Positions 7,407 through 13,180 of a stretch of DNA of 13,180 nucleotides are shown piece after piece. A model generated the notes under the pieces. It worked only from the letters and a program-made list of their open reading frames with translations. It made no database searches and was not told the DNA's origin. The DNA comes from Bacteroidales bacterium (GTDB taxonomy: Bacteria; Bacteroidota; Bacteroidia; Bacteroidales; UBA7960). The translations under genes were made by a program, and so were the position numbers. Each line of letters opens with the position of its first letter. Position 1 is the stretch's first letter. The stretch covers positions 1 through 13,180 of the forward strand of contig SKTQ01000194.1 of NCBI GenBank assembly GCA_007122505.1, written 5' to 3'.

Positions 7407-8591
7407 ATGAAAAAATTAAAAGGAACTATTGGTATTTTGACAGGTGGTGGTGACGTGCCGGGTTTGAATCCGGCCATTCGGGCCATCACGATTCGGGCTC
7501 TGCGCGAAGGTTACCGGGTGATTGGTCTTCGCAGAGGATGGGCCGGATTGATGGAAGTTATCCGTGACAAGAAGGCAGATAACAGCAAAAATTATATTGA
7601 TCTTACAGAGGATCTCGTTAATAAAGCAGGCCGCACCGGTGGGACATTCCTGCACACTTCACGTACCCGACCCAGCCACGTACCGGCCAAGCATGTACCC
7701 GCGCACCTGGCCGACAAATACAAGGAAGAAACCAATGATTTGACACCGGAGGTATTGAAAAACCTGGATTTTCTCGGAATTGACTTCCTGATCCCCATCG
7801 GTGGTGACGACACTTTGAGCTACGCTGTGCGCATGTACCAGGAAGGAATGAAAGTGGTGGCTATTCCAAAAACCATGGATAATGATGTGCCGGGAACGGA
7901 CTATTGTATCGGTTTCAGCACCTGTGTTACACGTACCATTCATTTGGCCAACCTTTTACGTACTTCTGCCGGTTCGCATGAGCGCATACTGGTAATGGAA
8001 GTGTTTGGCCGTTATGCGGGCTTTACGGCTCTGCTGCCTACCATGGCAGGAGCCGCAAACCGTTGTGTGATACCAGAGTACAAGTTCGACATTGAACACC
8101 TAACCGAACTCCTGGTGGAAGACAGGGCAAAAAATCCCAGCAACTATTCTGTGGTTCTTGTTTCAGAAGGGGCCAGCTTTGAGGGTGTGGATATGATGTT
8201 CCAAAGCGCTGAAAAAGACATGTACGGACACGCAAAGCTGGGAGGTATCGGAGATGCGGTATCGGCGCGGATCAAGGAGCTCAGTCCCAAATTCAATAAA
8301 GGACAAAGGGTGGAAACCATTAATCAGTACCTGGGATACCTCGTTCGGTCAGGCGACCCCGATGCCATCGACAGTATCGTGCCCATGGCATACGGTAACC
8401 TTGCCCTCGATCTCTTGCTGAAAGGAATACACGGACGGCTGGTGATCCTGAAAAACGGCCGCTACGACAATATCCCGGTGGATATTGTGACCAGCACCAA
8501 CAAGCTGATCGACATTCAGAAACATTACAACACCAAACGATTGCGTCCGGTCTATGAGTCATTTATCGATAAACCCCTGTTTCTGATTTAA
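7407..8591 (+). CDS. pfp: Phosphofructokinase, probably pyrophosphate-dependent (PPi-fructose-6-phosphate 1-phosphotransferase)
   Basis: A 394-residue PFK-family enzyme of glycolysis, longer than the 320-residue E. coli ATP enzyme. Seen: the N-terminal phosphoryl-donor loop GILTGGGDVPGLN at 9-21; GGDDT at 132-136; PKTMDND at 154-160 with the catalytic-base Asp158; MEVFGR at 197-202, contacting the sugar phosphate; SEGASFEG at 253-260; and LGYLVRSGDPDAID at 309-322. Known for the family: ATP-dependent enzymes carry Gly in GGDGS and Gly in PGTIDND. Asp at the first site (Asp135 here) and Lys at the second (Lys155 here) block ATP binding and mark PPi users. I therefore predict a reversible PPi-linked reaction, serving both glycolysis and gluconeogenesis. 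Automated tools may label it pfkA or ATP-dependent. It is monocistronic and ends at a strong terminator shared with the convergent gene. Confidence 0.93.
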   Translation: MKKLKGTIGILTGGGDVPGLNPAIRAITIRALREGYRVIGLRRGWAGLMEVIRDKKADNSKNYIDLTEDLVNKAGRTGGTFLHTSRTRPSHVPAKHVPAHLADKYKEETNDLTPEVLKNLDFLGIDFLIPIGGDDTLSYAVRMYQEGMKVVAIPKTMDNDVPGTDYCIGFSTCVTRTIHLANLLRTSAGSHERILVMEVFGRYAGFTALLPTMAGAANRCVIPEYKFDIEHLTELLVEDRAKNPSNYSVVLVSEGASFEGVDMMFQSAEKDMYGHAKLGGIGDAVSARIKELSPKFNKGQRVETINQYLGYLVRSGDPDAIDSIVPMAYGNLALDLLLKGIHGRLVILKNGRYDNIPVDIVTSTNKLIDIQKHYNTKRLRPVYESFIDKPLFLI

Positions 8592-8624
8592 TGCATAGAA
8601 TGGCTTTGGCCATTTTGAAAATAA

Positions 8625-8663
8625 AAAAAGAGGATGCTACCTGAACAGGGGCATCCTCTTTTT
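8625..8663. terminator. Bidirectional intrinsic terminator between phosphofructokinase and DUF4168 genes
   Basis: AAAAAGAGGATGC (8625-8637) and GCATCCTCTTTTT (8651-8663) form a perfect 13-bp stem with A-rich sequence on one side and T-rich on the other, so it can end transcription of both convergent genes. The 13-nt loop contains a further CCTG/CAGG inverted repeat (8640-8643 with 8646-8649). Confidence 0.88.
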
Positions 8664-8684
8664 GTGTGTCAGGCAAAATGAATG

Positions 8685-9140
8685 CTAACGCATCAGTTCC
8701 TGTACTCTTTGCTGAAGTTCAGGGTTTTGCTGAAACTCCATCATGATTTCTTCAAATTTTTTCATTTCAAGGCCTGAGTCTTCAACAGCCTTCACCAGTA
8801 AGCTCTCCTGCTCAACCTGGATCTCTTCAATGATTGCAATTACGGTAACATATGCCTCAGCCTCTTCTTCGGTCATATCAACATCCTCCAGTGGCACCTG
8901 CTGAGCTTGCATATTGATTTCATTGAAGCGCTGAACTGTGAGGTCATGCTCTTCAATTTCTGCAATCATTTGCTGCTGGCCCATTTGACTGATTTGCATC
9001 AGGTTCACATAGGCATTTGCGAAACTCATCAATTCTTCATCGCTGAAGCCCCCCGGGTTCGCCTTGACGGGCAAGGCAAACAGAAACAATAATGCCATGG
9101 TTAAGGCTGCAACGATTTGATTTTTTTTGTTAAAATACAT
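8685..9140 (-). CDS. Secreted DUF4168-domain protein
   Basis: From ATG 9140 the product is 151 residues. It has a signal peptide at 1-27 (positive start, hydrophobic core, cleavage likely after PVKA) and then a mature helical, acidic, Met/Gln-rich protein. Residues 32-150 match the DUF4168 pattern: SDEELMSFANAYVNLMQI, later GLEMKKFEEIMMEFQQNPELQQRVQEL. The motif LTVQRFNEINMQAQQ (67-81) resembles LEMKKFEEIMMEFQQ (124-138), so the domain looks like two related halves. The function of DUF4168 is unknown; the leader implies a periplasmic or outer location. The frame extends upstream to 9218, but that would remove the signal peptide from the N-terminus and would run into the promoter at 9189-9219, so 9140 is preferred. 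It converges on the phosphofructokinase gene and is divergent from mutS; no functional link to either is evident. Confidence 0.82.
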   Translation of the reverse strand: MYFNKKNQIVAALTMALLFLFALPVKANPGGFSDEELMSFANAYVNLMQISQMGQQQMIAEIEEHDLTVQRFNEINMQAQQVPLEDVDMTEEEAEAYVTVIAIIEEIQVEQESLLVKAVEDSGLEMKKFEEIMMEFQQNPELQQRVQELMR

Positions 9141-9188
9141 AAGTTTTTTTTTGGTTGTAAAAAAATTAGGGTTTAGCGGGTTGAATGG

Positions 9189-9219
9189 CAAAACTACAAA
9201 ACTCCGTGGAGGGCACAAA
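9189..9219 (-). promoter_or_regulatory. Full Bacteroidota promoter for the DUF4168 gene
   Basis: On the minus strand TTTG (9219-9216), a 19-nt spacer and TAGTTTTG (9196-9189) exactly fit the TTTG-N19-21-TAnnTTTG consensus. Transcription should start near 9182, giving a leader of about 40 nt before ATG 9140. It is the only complete two-box match found in the window. Confidence 0.72.
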
Positions 9220-9274
9220 GGATAAGCAGGTTTTTAACATACGTTATGAAGTGAAAAAGCTTCTGTAAAATTCG

Positions 9275-9282
9275 TATTTTTG
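9275..9282 (+). promoter_or_regulatory. -7 box upstream of mutS
   Basis: TATTTTTG on the plus strand matches TAnnTTTG and would start a transcript near 9290, about 60 nt before the suspected mutS initiation site. No clear TTTG -33 box precedes it. Confidence 0.4.
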
Positions 9283-9337
9283 TTCATGATAGGAGTTTTG
9301 CAGTTGTCTGACAAAAGCTGATATTTTATACCAAAAG

Positions 9338-9344
9338 AAGAGGT
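9338..9344 (+). promoter_or_regulatory. Shine-Dalgarno-like site pointing to a mutS start near 9350
   Basis: AAGAGGT lies 5 nt before the GTA codon at 9350, in frame with mutS, and 41 nt before TTG 9386. It is complementary to the 3' end of 16S rRNA over GAGGT. It supports initiation upstream of the first standard start codon, although many Bacteroidota genes lack such sites. Confidence 0.35.
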
Positions 9345-9385
9345 AAGCCGTAGCTAAATCCGCATCAAAAATCGTTGAAACACCC

Positions 9386-11974
9386 TTGATGAAGCAATAC
9401 TACGGGATCAAGGCCAAGCATCCGGACGCGTTGTTGCTGTTCAGGGTGGGTGATTTTTACGAGACTTTTGGTGAGGATGCCATCAAAACGGCAGAAATCC
9501 TGGGTATTGTACTCACCCGCAGGGCTAACGGAGCGGCTTCTTTTGTGGAGCTTGCAGGCTTTCCTTATCATGCGCTGGATACCTATCTGCCCAAACTGGT
9601 GCGGGCCGGACAGCGGGTGGCAATATGTGAACAGTTGGAGGATCCCAAGCAGGCCAAAAAAATTGTCAAAAGGGGAGTTACTGAGCTGGTAACACCCGGT
9701 ATCGCTTTCAGTGATAAGGTACTGGATCACAAAGAAAACAATTTTTTGGCCGCTCTTCATTTCGCAGGCACCCATACCGGAGTCGCCTTCCTGGATGTTT
9801 CCACCGGTGAATTTCTGGCCGACCAGGGACATCCGGAATACATCGACAAATTATTGCAAAGCTTCCGTCCGAGCGAAGTGGTTGTCCAGAAAAAACATCT
9901 TAAGCAACTGCAGGAGGCATTTCCGGGGAAATATCATACCAGTGCGCTCGACGATTGGGTATATACCCGTGATTTTGCCGATGACCTCCTGCTGAAACAT
10001 TTTGGCACGGTATCCTATAAAGGTTTTGGTATAGAGGAGCTTAACGAAGGGATTATTGCGGCCGGTGCGGTGATGCAATACCTGCAGGACACCCGGCATG
10101 ATAAACTAAGCCATATCAATAAGATATCCAGAATTGATGAAACACAATATGTATGGCTCGACAAATTTACCATCCGCAACCTGGAAATCCTGCATTCCAT
10201 TAATGAAGATGCAACCACGCTTAAAGATGTCCTCGACCATACCATTTCTCCCATGGGGAGCCGGCTCCTCAGGCGCTGGATTATTCTGCCTCTTAAAGAC
10301 AGATCGCGCATCAATGAGCGATACGATGTGGTGGAATACTTTTTGAATCATCCGGAGCAGTCAGAAAAGCTGCGAGGCTTTCTCAAACAAATGGGAGATG
10401 TGGAACGCCTGATATCGAAGGTGGCGGTAGGAAAGGTCAGTCCGCGCGAGTTGAAACAGATCGAAAGGGCACTGGATGCCATCGGACCGGTTAGAGACCT
10501 TTGCATGGAGAGCAAATGTAGTCCTTTGAAACAAATGGCCGACCAGTTGAACCCCTGTCAGTTGATCCGCGAACGGATCGCCCGCGAAATAAAAGAAGAT
10601 CCCCCGGCACTCATCAACAAAGGCAATGTGATAGCAGCAGGTGTTTCGGACGACCTGGACGAATTGCGCAATATAGCCTTCTCCGGGAAAGATTACCTCG
10701 CCGCCTTGCGCAAAAGGGAAATTGAAAGAACCGGCATTCCCAGCATAAAAATATCGTTTAACCAGGTTTTCGGTTATTATCTTGAAGTCACCAATACCCA
10801 CAAAGACAAGGTTCCTGACGACTGGCAGCGAAAGCAAACGCTCACCAACGCCGAGCGCTACATAACCCCTGAACTTAAGGAATATGAAGAACAGATCCTG
10901 ACTGCGGAAGAAAAGATCATTGGCATCGAAGAGCGTTTGTTCCTGGAGCTGGTGGCATCGGTGGCCGAATATGTGGAACCGATCCAGGTGAATGCCAATG
11001 TGCTGGCCCGCATCGACTGCCTGCTTTGTTTTTCCACCATCACAACCCAATACCGGTACACACGTCCGGTGATCAACGAAACCTTCACCCTGGATATCAA
11101 AGGTGGGCGCCACCCTGTGATTGAACAACAACTGCCACCCGGTGAGGAGTATGTTGCCAATGATGTTTTTCTTGATAATGAAAATCAGCAGATCATCATC
11201 ATCACAGGACCGAATATGTCGGGTAAAAGTGCATTGCTGCGGCAAACCGGACTGATCGTTCTGATGGCACAGATGGGGTGTTTCGTTCCGGCGGAGCAGG
11301 CTTCCATCGGTGTTGTGGATAAGATCTTTACCCGGGTAGGGGCATCCGATAATATTTCATCCGGAGAATCAACCTTTATGGTTGAGATGAATGAAACGGC
11401 AAGCATCCTCAACAACATCTCCGACCGGAGTCTTATACTGCTCGATGAAATTGGCCGGGGTACCAGCACCTACGATGGAATCAGCATTGCCTGGGCCATT
11501 GCCGAATTTCTGCATGAACATCCGCTTTTCAAAGCAAAAACACTCTTTGCAACCCATTATCATGAACTCAATGAAATGGCCGGGTCCTTCATCAGGATAA
11601 AGAACTACAATGTTTCTGTAAAGGAGGTGCGCAATAATGTGATCTTTTTGAGAAAACTGGTTCCCGGCGGAACGGAGCATTCGTTCGGCATCCATGTTGC
11701 ACGCATGGCCGGAATGCCGGTGAGCGTTATTGAACGGGCAAAAACCATCCTGGCACAGCTGGAAAAAACCCATAGCCACGATGAGTTAACCGGGAAAAGC
11801 GGTTCGGGCCGGAAAAAACAGCGAAAAGATGATTACCAGCTCAGCTTTTTTCAGCTGGACGACCCATTGCTTGAGCAAATCAAAGAGGATATCCTCAACA
11901 CGAATATCGATACACTTACTCCTGTTGAGGCTTTGATGAAACTCAATGAAATCAAACGATTACTTGGAAAGTAA
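9386..11974 (+). CDS. mutS: DNA mismatch repair protein MutS
   Basis: Recognises base mismatches and small loops and, as an ATP-driven clamp, recruits MutL. Counting from TTG 9386 (862 residues): the mismatch-reading Phe-x-Glu is Phe24-Tyr25-Glu26 in FRVGDFYETFGEDA; connector, lever and clamp domains follow. The ATPase has Walker A GPNMSGKS at 608-615, the STFMVEMNET signature near 661-670, Walker B with Asp687-Glu688, and ATHYHELNE. QLSFF at 818-822 is a likely sliding-clamp-binding motif, and the C-terminal helix-turn-helix region ends NEIKRLLGK. Homology continues upstream of 9386: the codons before it read VAKSASKIVETPL, matching the ETPLMKQY of Bacteroidota MutS, but contain no ATG, GTG, TTG or CTG after the in-frame stop at 9344. 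A GAGGT ribosome-binding-like site (9340-9344) precedes a GTA codon at 9350. Starting there, the Phe-x-Glu would be 36/38 as in E. coli. The annotated start is therefore provisional. Confidence 0.96.
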   Translation: MMKQYYGIKAKHPDALLLFRVGDFYETFGEDAIKTAEILGIVLTRRANGAASFVELAGFPYHALDTYLPKLVRAGQRVAICEQLEDPKQAKKIVKRGVTELVTPGIAFSDKVLDHKENNFLAALHFAGTHTGVAFLDVSTGEFLADQGHPEYIDKLLQSFRPSEVVVQKKHLKQLQEAFPGKYHTSALDDWVYTRDFADDLLLKHFGTVSYKGFGIEELNEGIIAAGAVMQYLQDTRHDKLSHINKISRIDETQYVWLDKFTIRNLEILHSINEDATTLKDVLDHTISPMGSRLLRRWIILPLKDRSRINERYDVVEYFLNHPEQSEKLRGFLKQMGDVERLISKVAVGKVSPRELKQIERALDAIGPVRDLCMESKCSPLKQMADQLNPCQLIRERIAREIKEDPPALINKGNVIAAGVSDDLDELRNIAFSGKDYLAALRKREIERTGIPSIKISFNQVFGYYLEVTNTHKDKVPDDWQRKQTLTNAERYITPELKEYEEQILTAEEKIIGIEERLFLELVASVAEYVEPIQVNANVLARIDCLLCFSTITTQYRYTRPVINETFTLDIKGGRHPVIEQQLPPGEEYVANDVFLDNENQQIIIITGPNMSGKSALLRQTGLIVLMAQMGCFVPAEQASIGVVDKIFTRVGASDNISSGESTFMVEMNETASILNNISDRSLILLDEIGRGTSTYDGISIAWAIAEFLHEHPLFKAKTLFATHYHELNEMAGSFIRIKNYNVSVKEVRNNVIFLRKLVPGGTEHSFGIHVARMAGMPVSVIERAKTILAQLEKTHSHDELTGKSGSGRKKQRKDDYQLSFFQLDDPLLEQIKEDILNTNIDTLTPVEALMKLNEIKRLLGK

Positions 11975-12042
11975 GTCTTTTCTTACCGGAGAAAAGCTAT
12001 TGTCCGGCAGGAGACAGAGATCCCGGATCGGGCAAAGAATCA

Positions 12043-12558
12043 CTAATTGCGATAGCCCATGCGCTGCAATACGTCGTCGCTTAAATCATAACGGACATCC
12101 GTATAGATCATGGCAGCTCCGCCTGCCTTATCAAATATGACGGCATAATTGCCCCTGGTAGCAATTTGTTCGACCGCTTCAAATACCCTGTCCTGGATTG
12201 GCTGGATGAGCTCCTGCCTTTTGGCAAACAAGTCACCATCGCGTCCGAAACGTCTCATTTGAAGCTCTTTGGCTGCCCGTTCCTTCTGAATGATCTCTTC
12301 TTCCCGCTGGCGCCTCATATCTTCAGGAAGCAGTGGTGCTTCAGCCTGATATTCACGATAGAGCCTGTCCACTTCAGAAAACAAATTCTCGATTTCCATC
12401 TGCCACTGAATGGAGAGTTCTTCAACTTCCCTCTCAGCCGCCTGGAACTCCGGAATATTGTCAAGGATGTACTCAGTATCAATGTATGCAAAACGCTGAC
12501 CCCATGCCGACAGGGCCATCACCGTTATCACCGTAAACAGAATCAGTTGTTTTTTCAT
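12043..12558 (-). CDS. skp: OmpH/Skp-family periplasmic chaperone
   Basis: A 171-residue OmpH-family protein; E. coli Skp has 161. A signal peptide occupies about 1-20 (MKKQLILFTVITVMALSAWG). The mature start RFAYIDTEYILDNIPEFQAAEREVEEL is the typical beta-strand plus first helix. Residues about 38-135 form the long charged coiled-coil hairpin (ENLFSEVDRLYREYQ then MRRQREEEIIQKERAAKELQMRR), and the end returns to the small beta core (GNYAVIFDKAGGAAMIYTDVRYDLSDDVLQRMG). Known role: a trimeric holdase that carries unfolded outer-membrane proteins across the periplasm to BamA. bamA lies directly upstream on the same strand, the classic pairing, but 196 bp away across a repeat-rich spacer. The convergent mutS ends 68 bp away. 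No second skp copy follows, although tandem copies are common in Bacteroidota. Confidence 0.9.
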   Translation of the reverse strand: MKKQLILFTVITVMALSAWGQRFAYIDTEYILDNIPEFQAAEREVEELSIQWQMEIENLFSEVDRLYREYQAEAPLLPEDMRRQREEEIIQKERAAKELQMRRFGRDGDLFAKRQELIQPIQDRVFEAVEQIATRGNYAVIFDKAGGAAMIYTDVRYDLSDDVLQRMGYRN

Positions 12559-12572
12559 GCGTTTGGTATTTT

Positions 12573-12656
12573 GTCAAAATGTGTGAAATGTCAAAAGGTC
12601 GAAATGTGTGAAATGTGTGAAATGTCGAAATGTCAAAACGTCCAAATGTCAAATGT
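12573..12656. repeat. Array of about ten degenerate 7-10-nt units (GTGAAATGT type)
   Basis: In plus-strand reading, units at 12573, 12583, 12592, 12600, 12608, 12617, 12626, 12634, 12642 and 12650 follow a consensus close to (GT/C)GAAATGT. Three copies are exactly GTGAAATGT; others are CGAAATGT, CAAAACGT, CCAAATGT and CAAATGT. The array lies in the leader region between bamA and skp. Units are contiguous and have no unique spacers. Confidence 0.75.
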
Positions 12657-12657
12657 A
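12650..12657 (-). promoter_or_regulatory. Possible -7 box for skp at the distal end of the repeat array
   Basis: TACATTTG on the minus strand fits TAnnTTTG, 91 bp upstream of the skp ATG. It is formed partly by a repeat unit and lacks a -33 TTTG, so it may be coincidental. If real, the repeat array would lie in the skp 5' leader. Confidence 0.2.
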
Positions 12658-12670
12658 TGATAAAGTATTT

Positions 12671-12713
12671 CTTTGCGCTTTTTGCGTGATTAACTTTTGC
12701 GGCCTTTGCGAGG
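12671..12713. repeat. Cluster of CTTTGCG-type repeats
   Basis: Four related units, CTTTGCG (12671), CTTTTTGCG (12678), CTTTTGCGG (12694) and CCTTTGCGAGG (12703), form two pairs around TGATTAA. On the minus strand they read as repeated CGCAAAG. The cluster is next to, but different from, the GAAATGT-type array. Confidence 0.65.
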
Positions 12714-12754
12714 AATAAAATGTTTCACCCACTCTCTCTTTCCAAAACAAAAGA

Positions 12755-13180
12755 TTAATCAATAGTTTGCCCGATAGAGAAGTGGAACTGACCACCGCCT
12801 GCTCCGGGCAATCCGGGTACATCATCAAAGCCATATCCCCAGTCGATTCCCAGCAGGCCGAACATGGGCAGAAATACCCTTGCCCCAACCCCGGCTGAGC
12901 GTTTAAAACTGAATGGGTTAAAGGACTGAATGTTGGAATAGGAGTTCCCGCCCTCCATAAATGCCAGCAAATAGATTGTTGCCATTGGGTTTAGGGATAC
13001 CGGGTATCTCAACTCCATGGTGTATTTGTTGTAAGAGGTTGCTCCCACAAATTCGCCCTGTGCGTTTCTGGGGGTAAGTGCATAATTGGTATATCCCCTG
13101 AGGGCAATGATTTCGCGGCCGTCGATTTCCCAGCCCGACAGTCCGTCGCCACCGAGGTAAAACCGTTCAAATGGGGGATA
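12755..13180 (-). CDS. bamA: Outer membrane protein assembly factor BamA, C-terminal barrel fragment (5' part outside window)
   Basis: The frame is open from the right edge to TAA at 12757-12755: 141 residues of an Omp85-type beta-barrel. It begins YPPFERFYLGGDGLSGW; the lid-loop motif appears as ALRGY (26-30), the Bacteroidota version of VRGF/Y. GVGARVFLPMFGLLGIDWGYGFD (97-119) and GGGQFHFSIGQ (128-138) are hallmark last strands of Bacteroidota BamA. Known role: the outer-membrane insertase core of the BAM complex, which receives clients from Skp, encoded just downstream. The POTRA domains and most of the barrel are outside the window. The protein ends SIGQTID, without the terminal aromatic residue found in many outer-membrane barrels. 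The call is firm because of the strand motifs; a TamA-like paralogue is less likely given the skp neighbour. Confidence 0.92.
   Translation of the reverse strand, partial: YPPFERFYLGGDGLSGWEIDGREIIALRGYTNYALTPRNAQGEFVGATSYNKYTMELRYPVSLNPMATIYLLAFMEGGNSYSNIQSFNPFSFKRSAGVGARVFLPMFGLLGIDWGYGFDDVPGLPGAGGGQFHFSIGQTID

Noticed and set aside
10361..11245. 294-codon minus-strand open frame inside mutS
   Set aside because: It is antisense to the MutS core and ATPase region. The translation is rich in His, Phe and Cys with no family match, as expected from reversed mutS codons.
11977..11996. Hairpin CTTTTCT/AGAAAAG just after mutS as a terminator
   Set aside because: The stem is short and AT-rich and no T-run follows on either strand, so it is too weak to call.
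12573..12713. CRISPR-like array upstream of skp
   Set aside because: Units are only 7-10 nt, contiguous and degenerate, with no unique spacers and no cas genes.

Overview
The window reads as a stretch of core-genome chromosome from a member of the Bacteroidota. The evidence is the product set (BamA with an adjacent OmpH/Skp, a DUF4168 protein, a Kdo transferase, a MutS carrying an ETPLMKQY-like N-terminus) and the recurrence of the Bacteroidota-type -7 promoter box TAnnTTTG upstream of genes, once with a correctly spaced TTTG -33 box. No insertion sequence, prophage, CRISPR array, tRNA or rRNA was seen.

Layout. Positions 1-3136 (minus strand) hold a nucleotide-sugar operon transcribed wbpE, wbpD, wbpA: the aminotransferase, N-acetyltransferase and 6-dehydrogenase steps of the UDP-2,3-diacetamido-2,3-dideoxy-glucuronic acid (Wbp) pathway. 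wbpA is cut by the left edge, probably only a few residues short of its end. Divergent from it, waaA (3330-4598) encodes the lipid A Kdo transferase, followed by a small four-helix membrane protein of the phage-holin-4 superfamily (PF04020). Convergent to these, on the minus strand, come a YqhD-type aldehyde/alcohol reductase (7006-5858) and, downstream of it, a lipoprotein methionine sulfoxide reductase MsrA (5793-5125).

After a 400-bp non-coding stretch lies a phosphofructokinase (7407-8591) with residues diagnostic of the pyrophosphate-dependent type. It shares a bidirectional terminator with a convergent secreted DUF4168 protein (9140-8685), which has the best promoter in the window. mutS (9386-11974, plus) is divergent from that gene. 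Its N-terminal homology runs upstream of any ordinary start codon, making its initiation site a genuine puzzle. The right end carries bamA (3' end of the gene only) and skp on the minus strand, separated by a 196-bp spacer with two different arrays of short degenerate repeats.

Themes. The left third and right edge both serve the outer membrane: Wbp sugars and Kdo for LPS, BamA/Skp for outer-membrane proteins. In Bacteroidota the Wbp pathway can also supply the sugar that links type IX secretion cargo to LPS. The middle is metabolism and damage repair. I do not see an unambiguous new multi-gene system. The items most worth checking are the mutS start, the repeat-filled bamA-skp spacer, the likely PPi-dependent glycolytic enzyme and the role of the Wbp operon.
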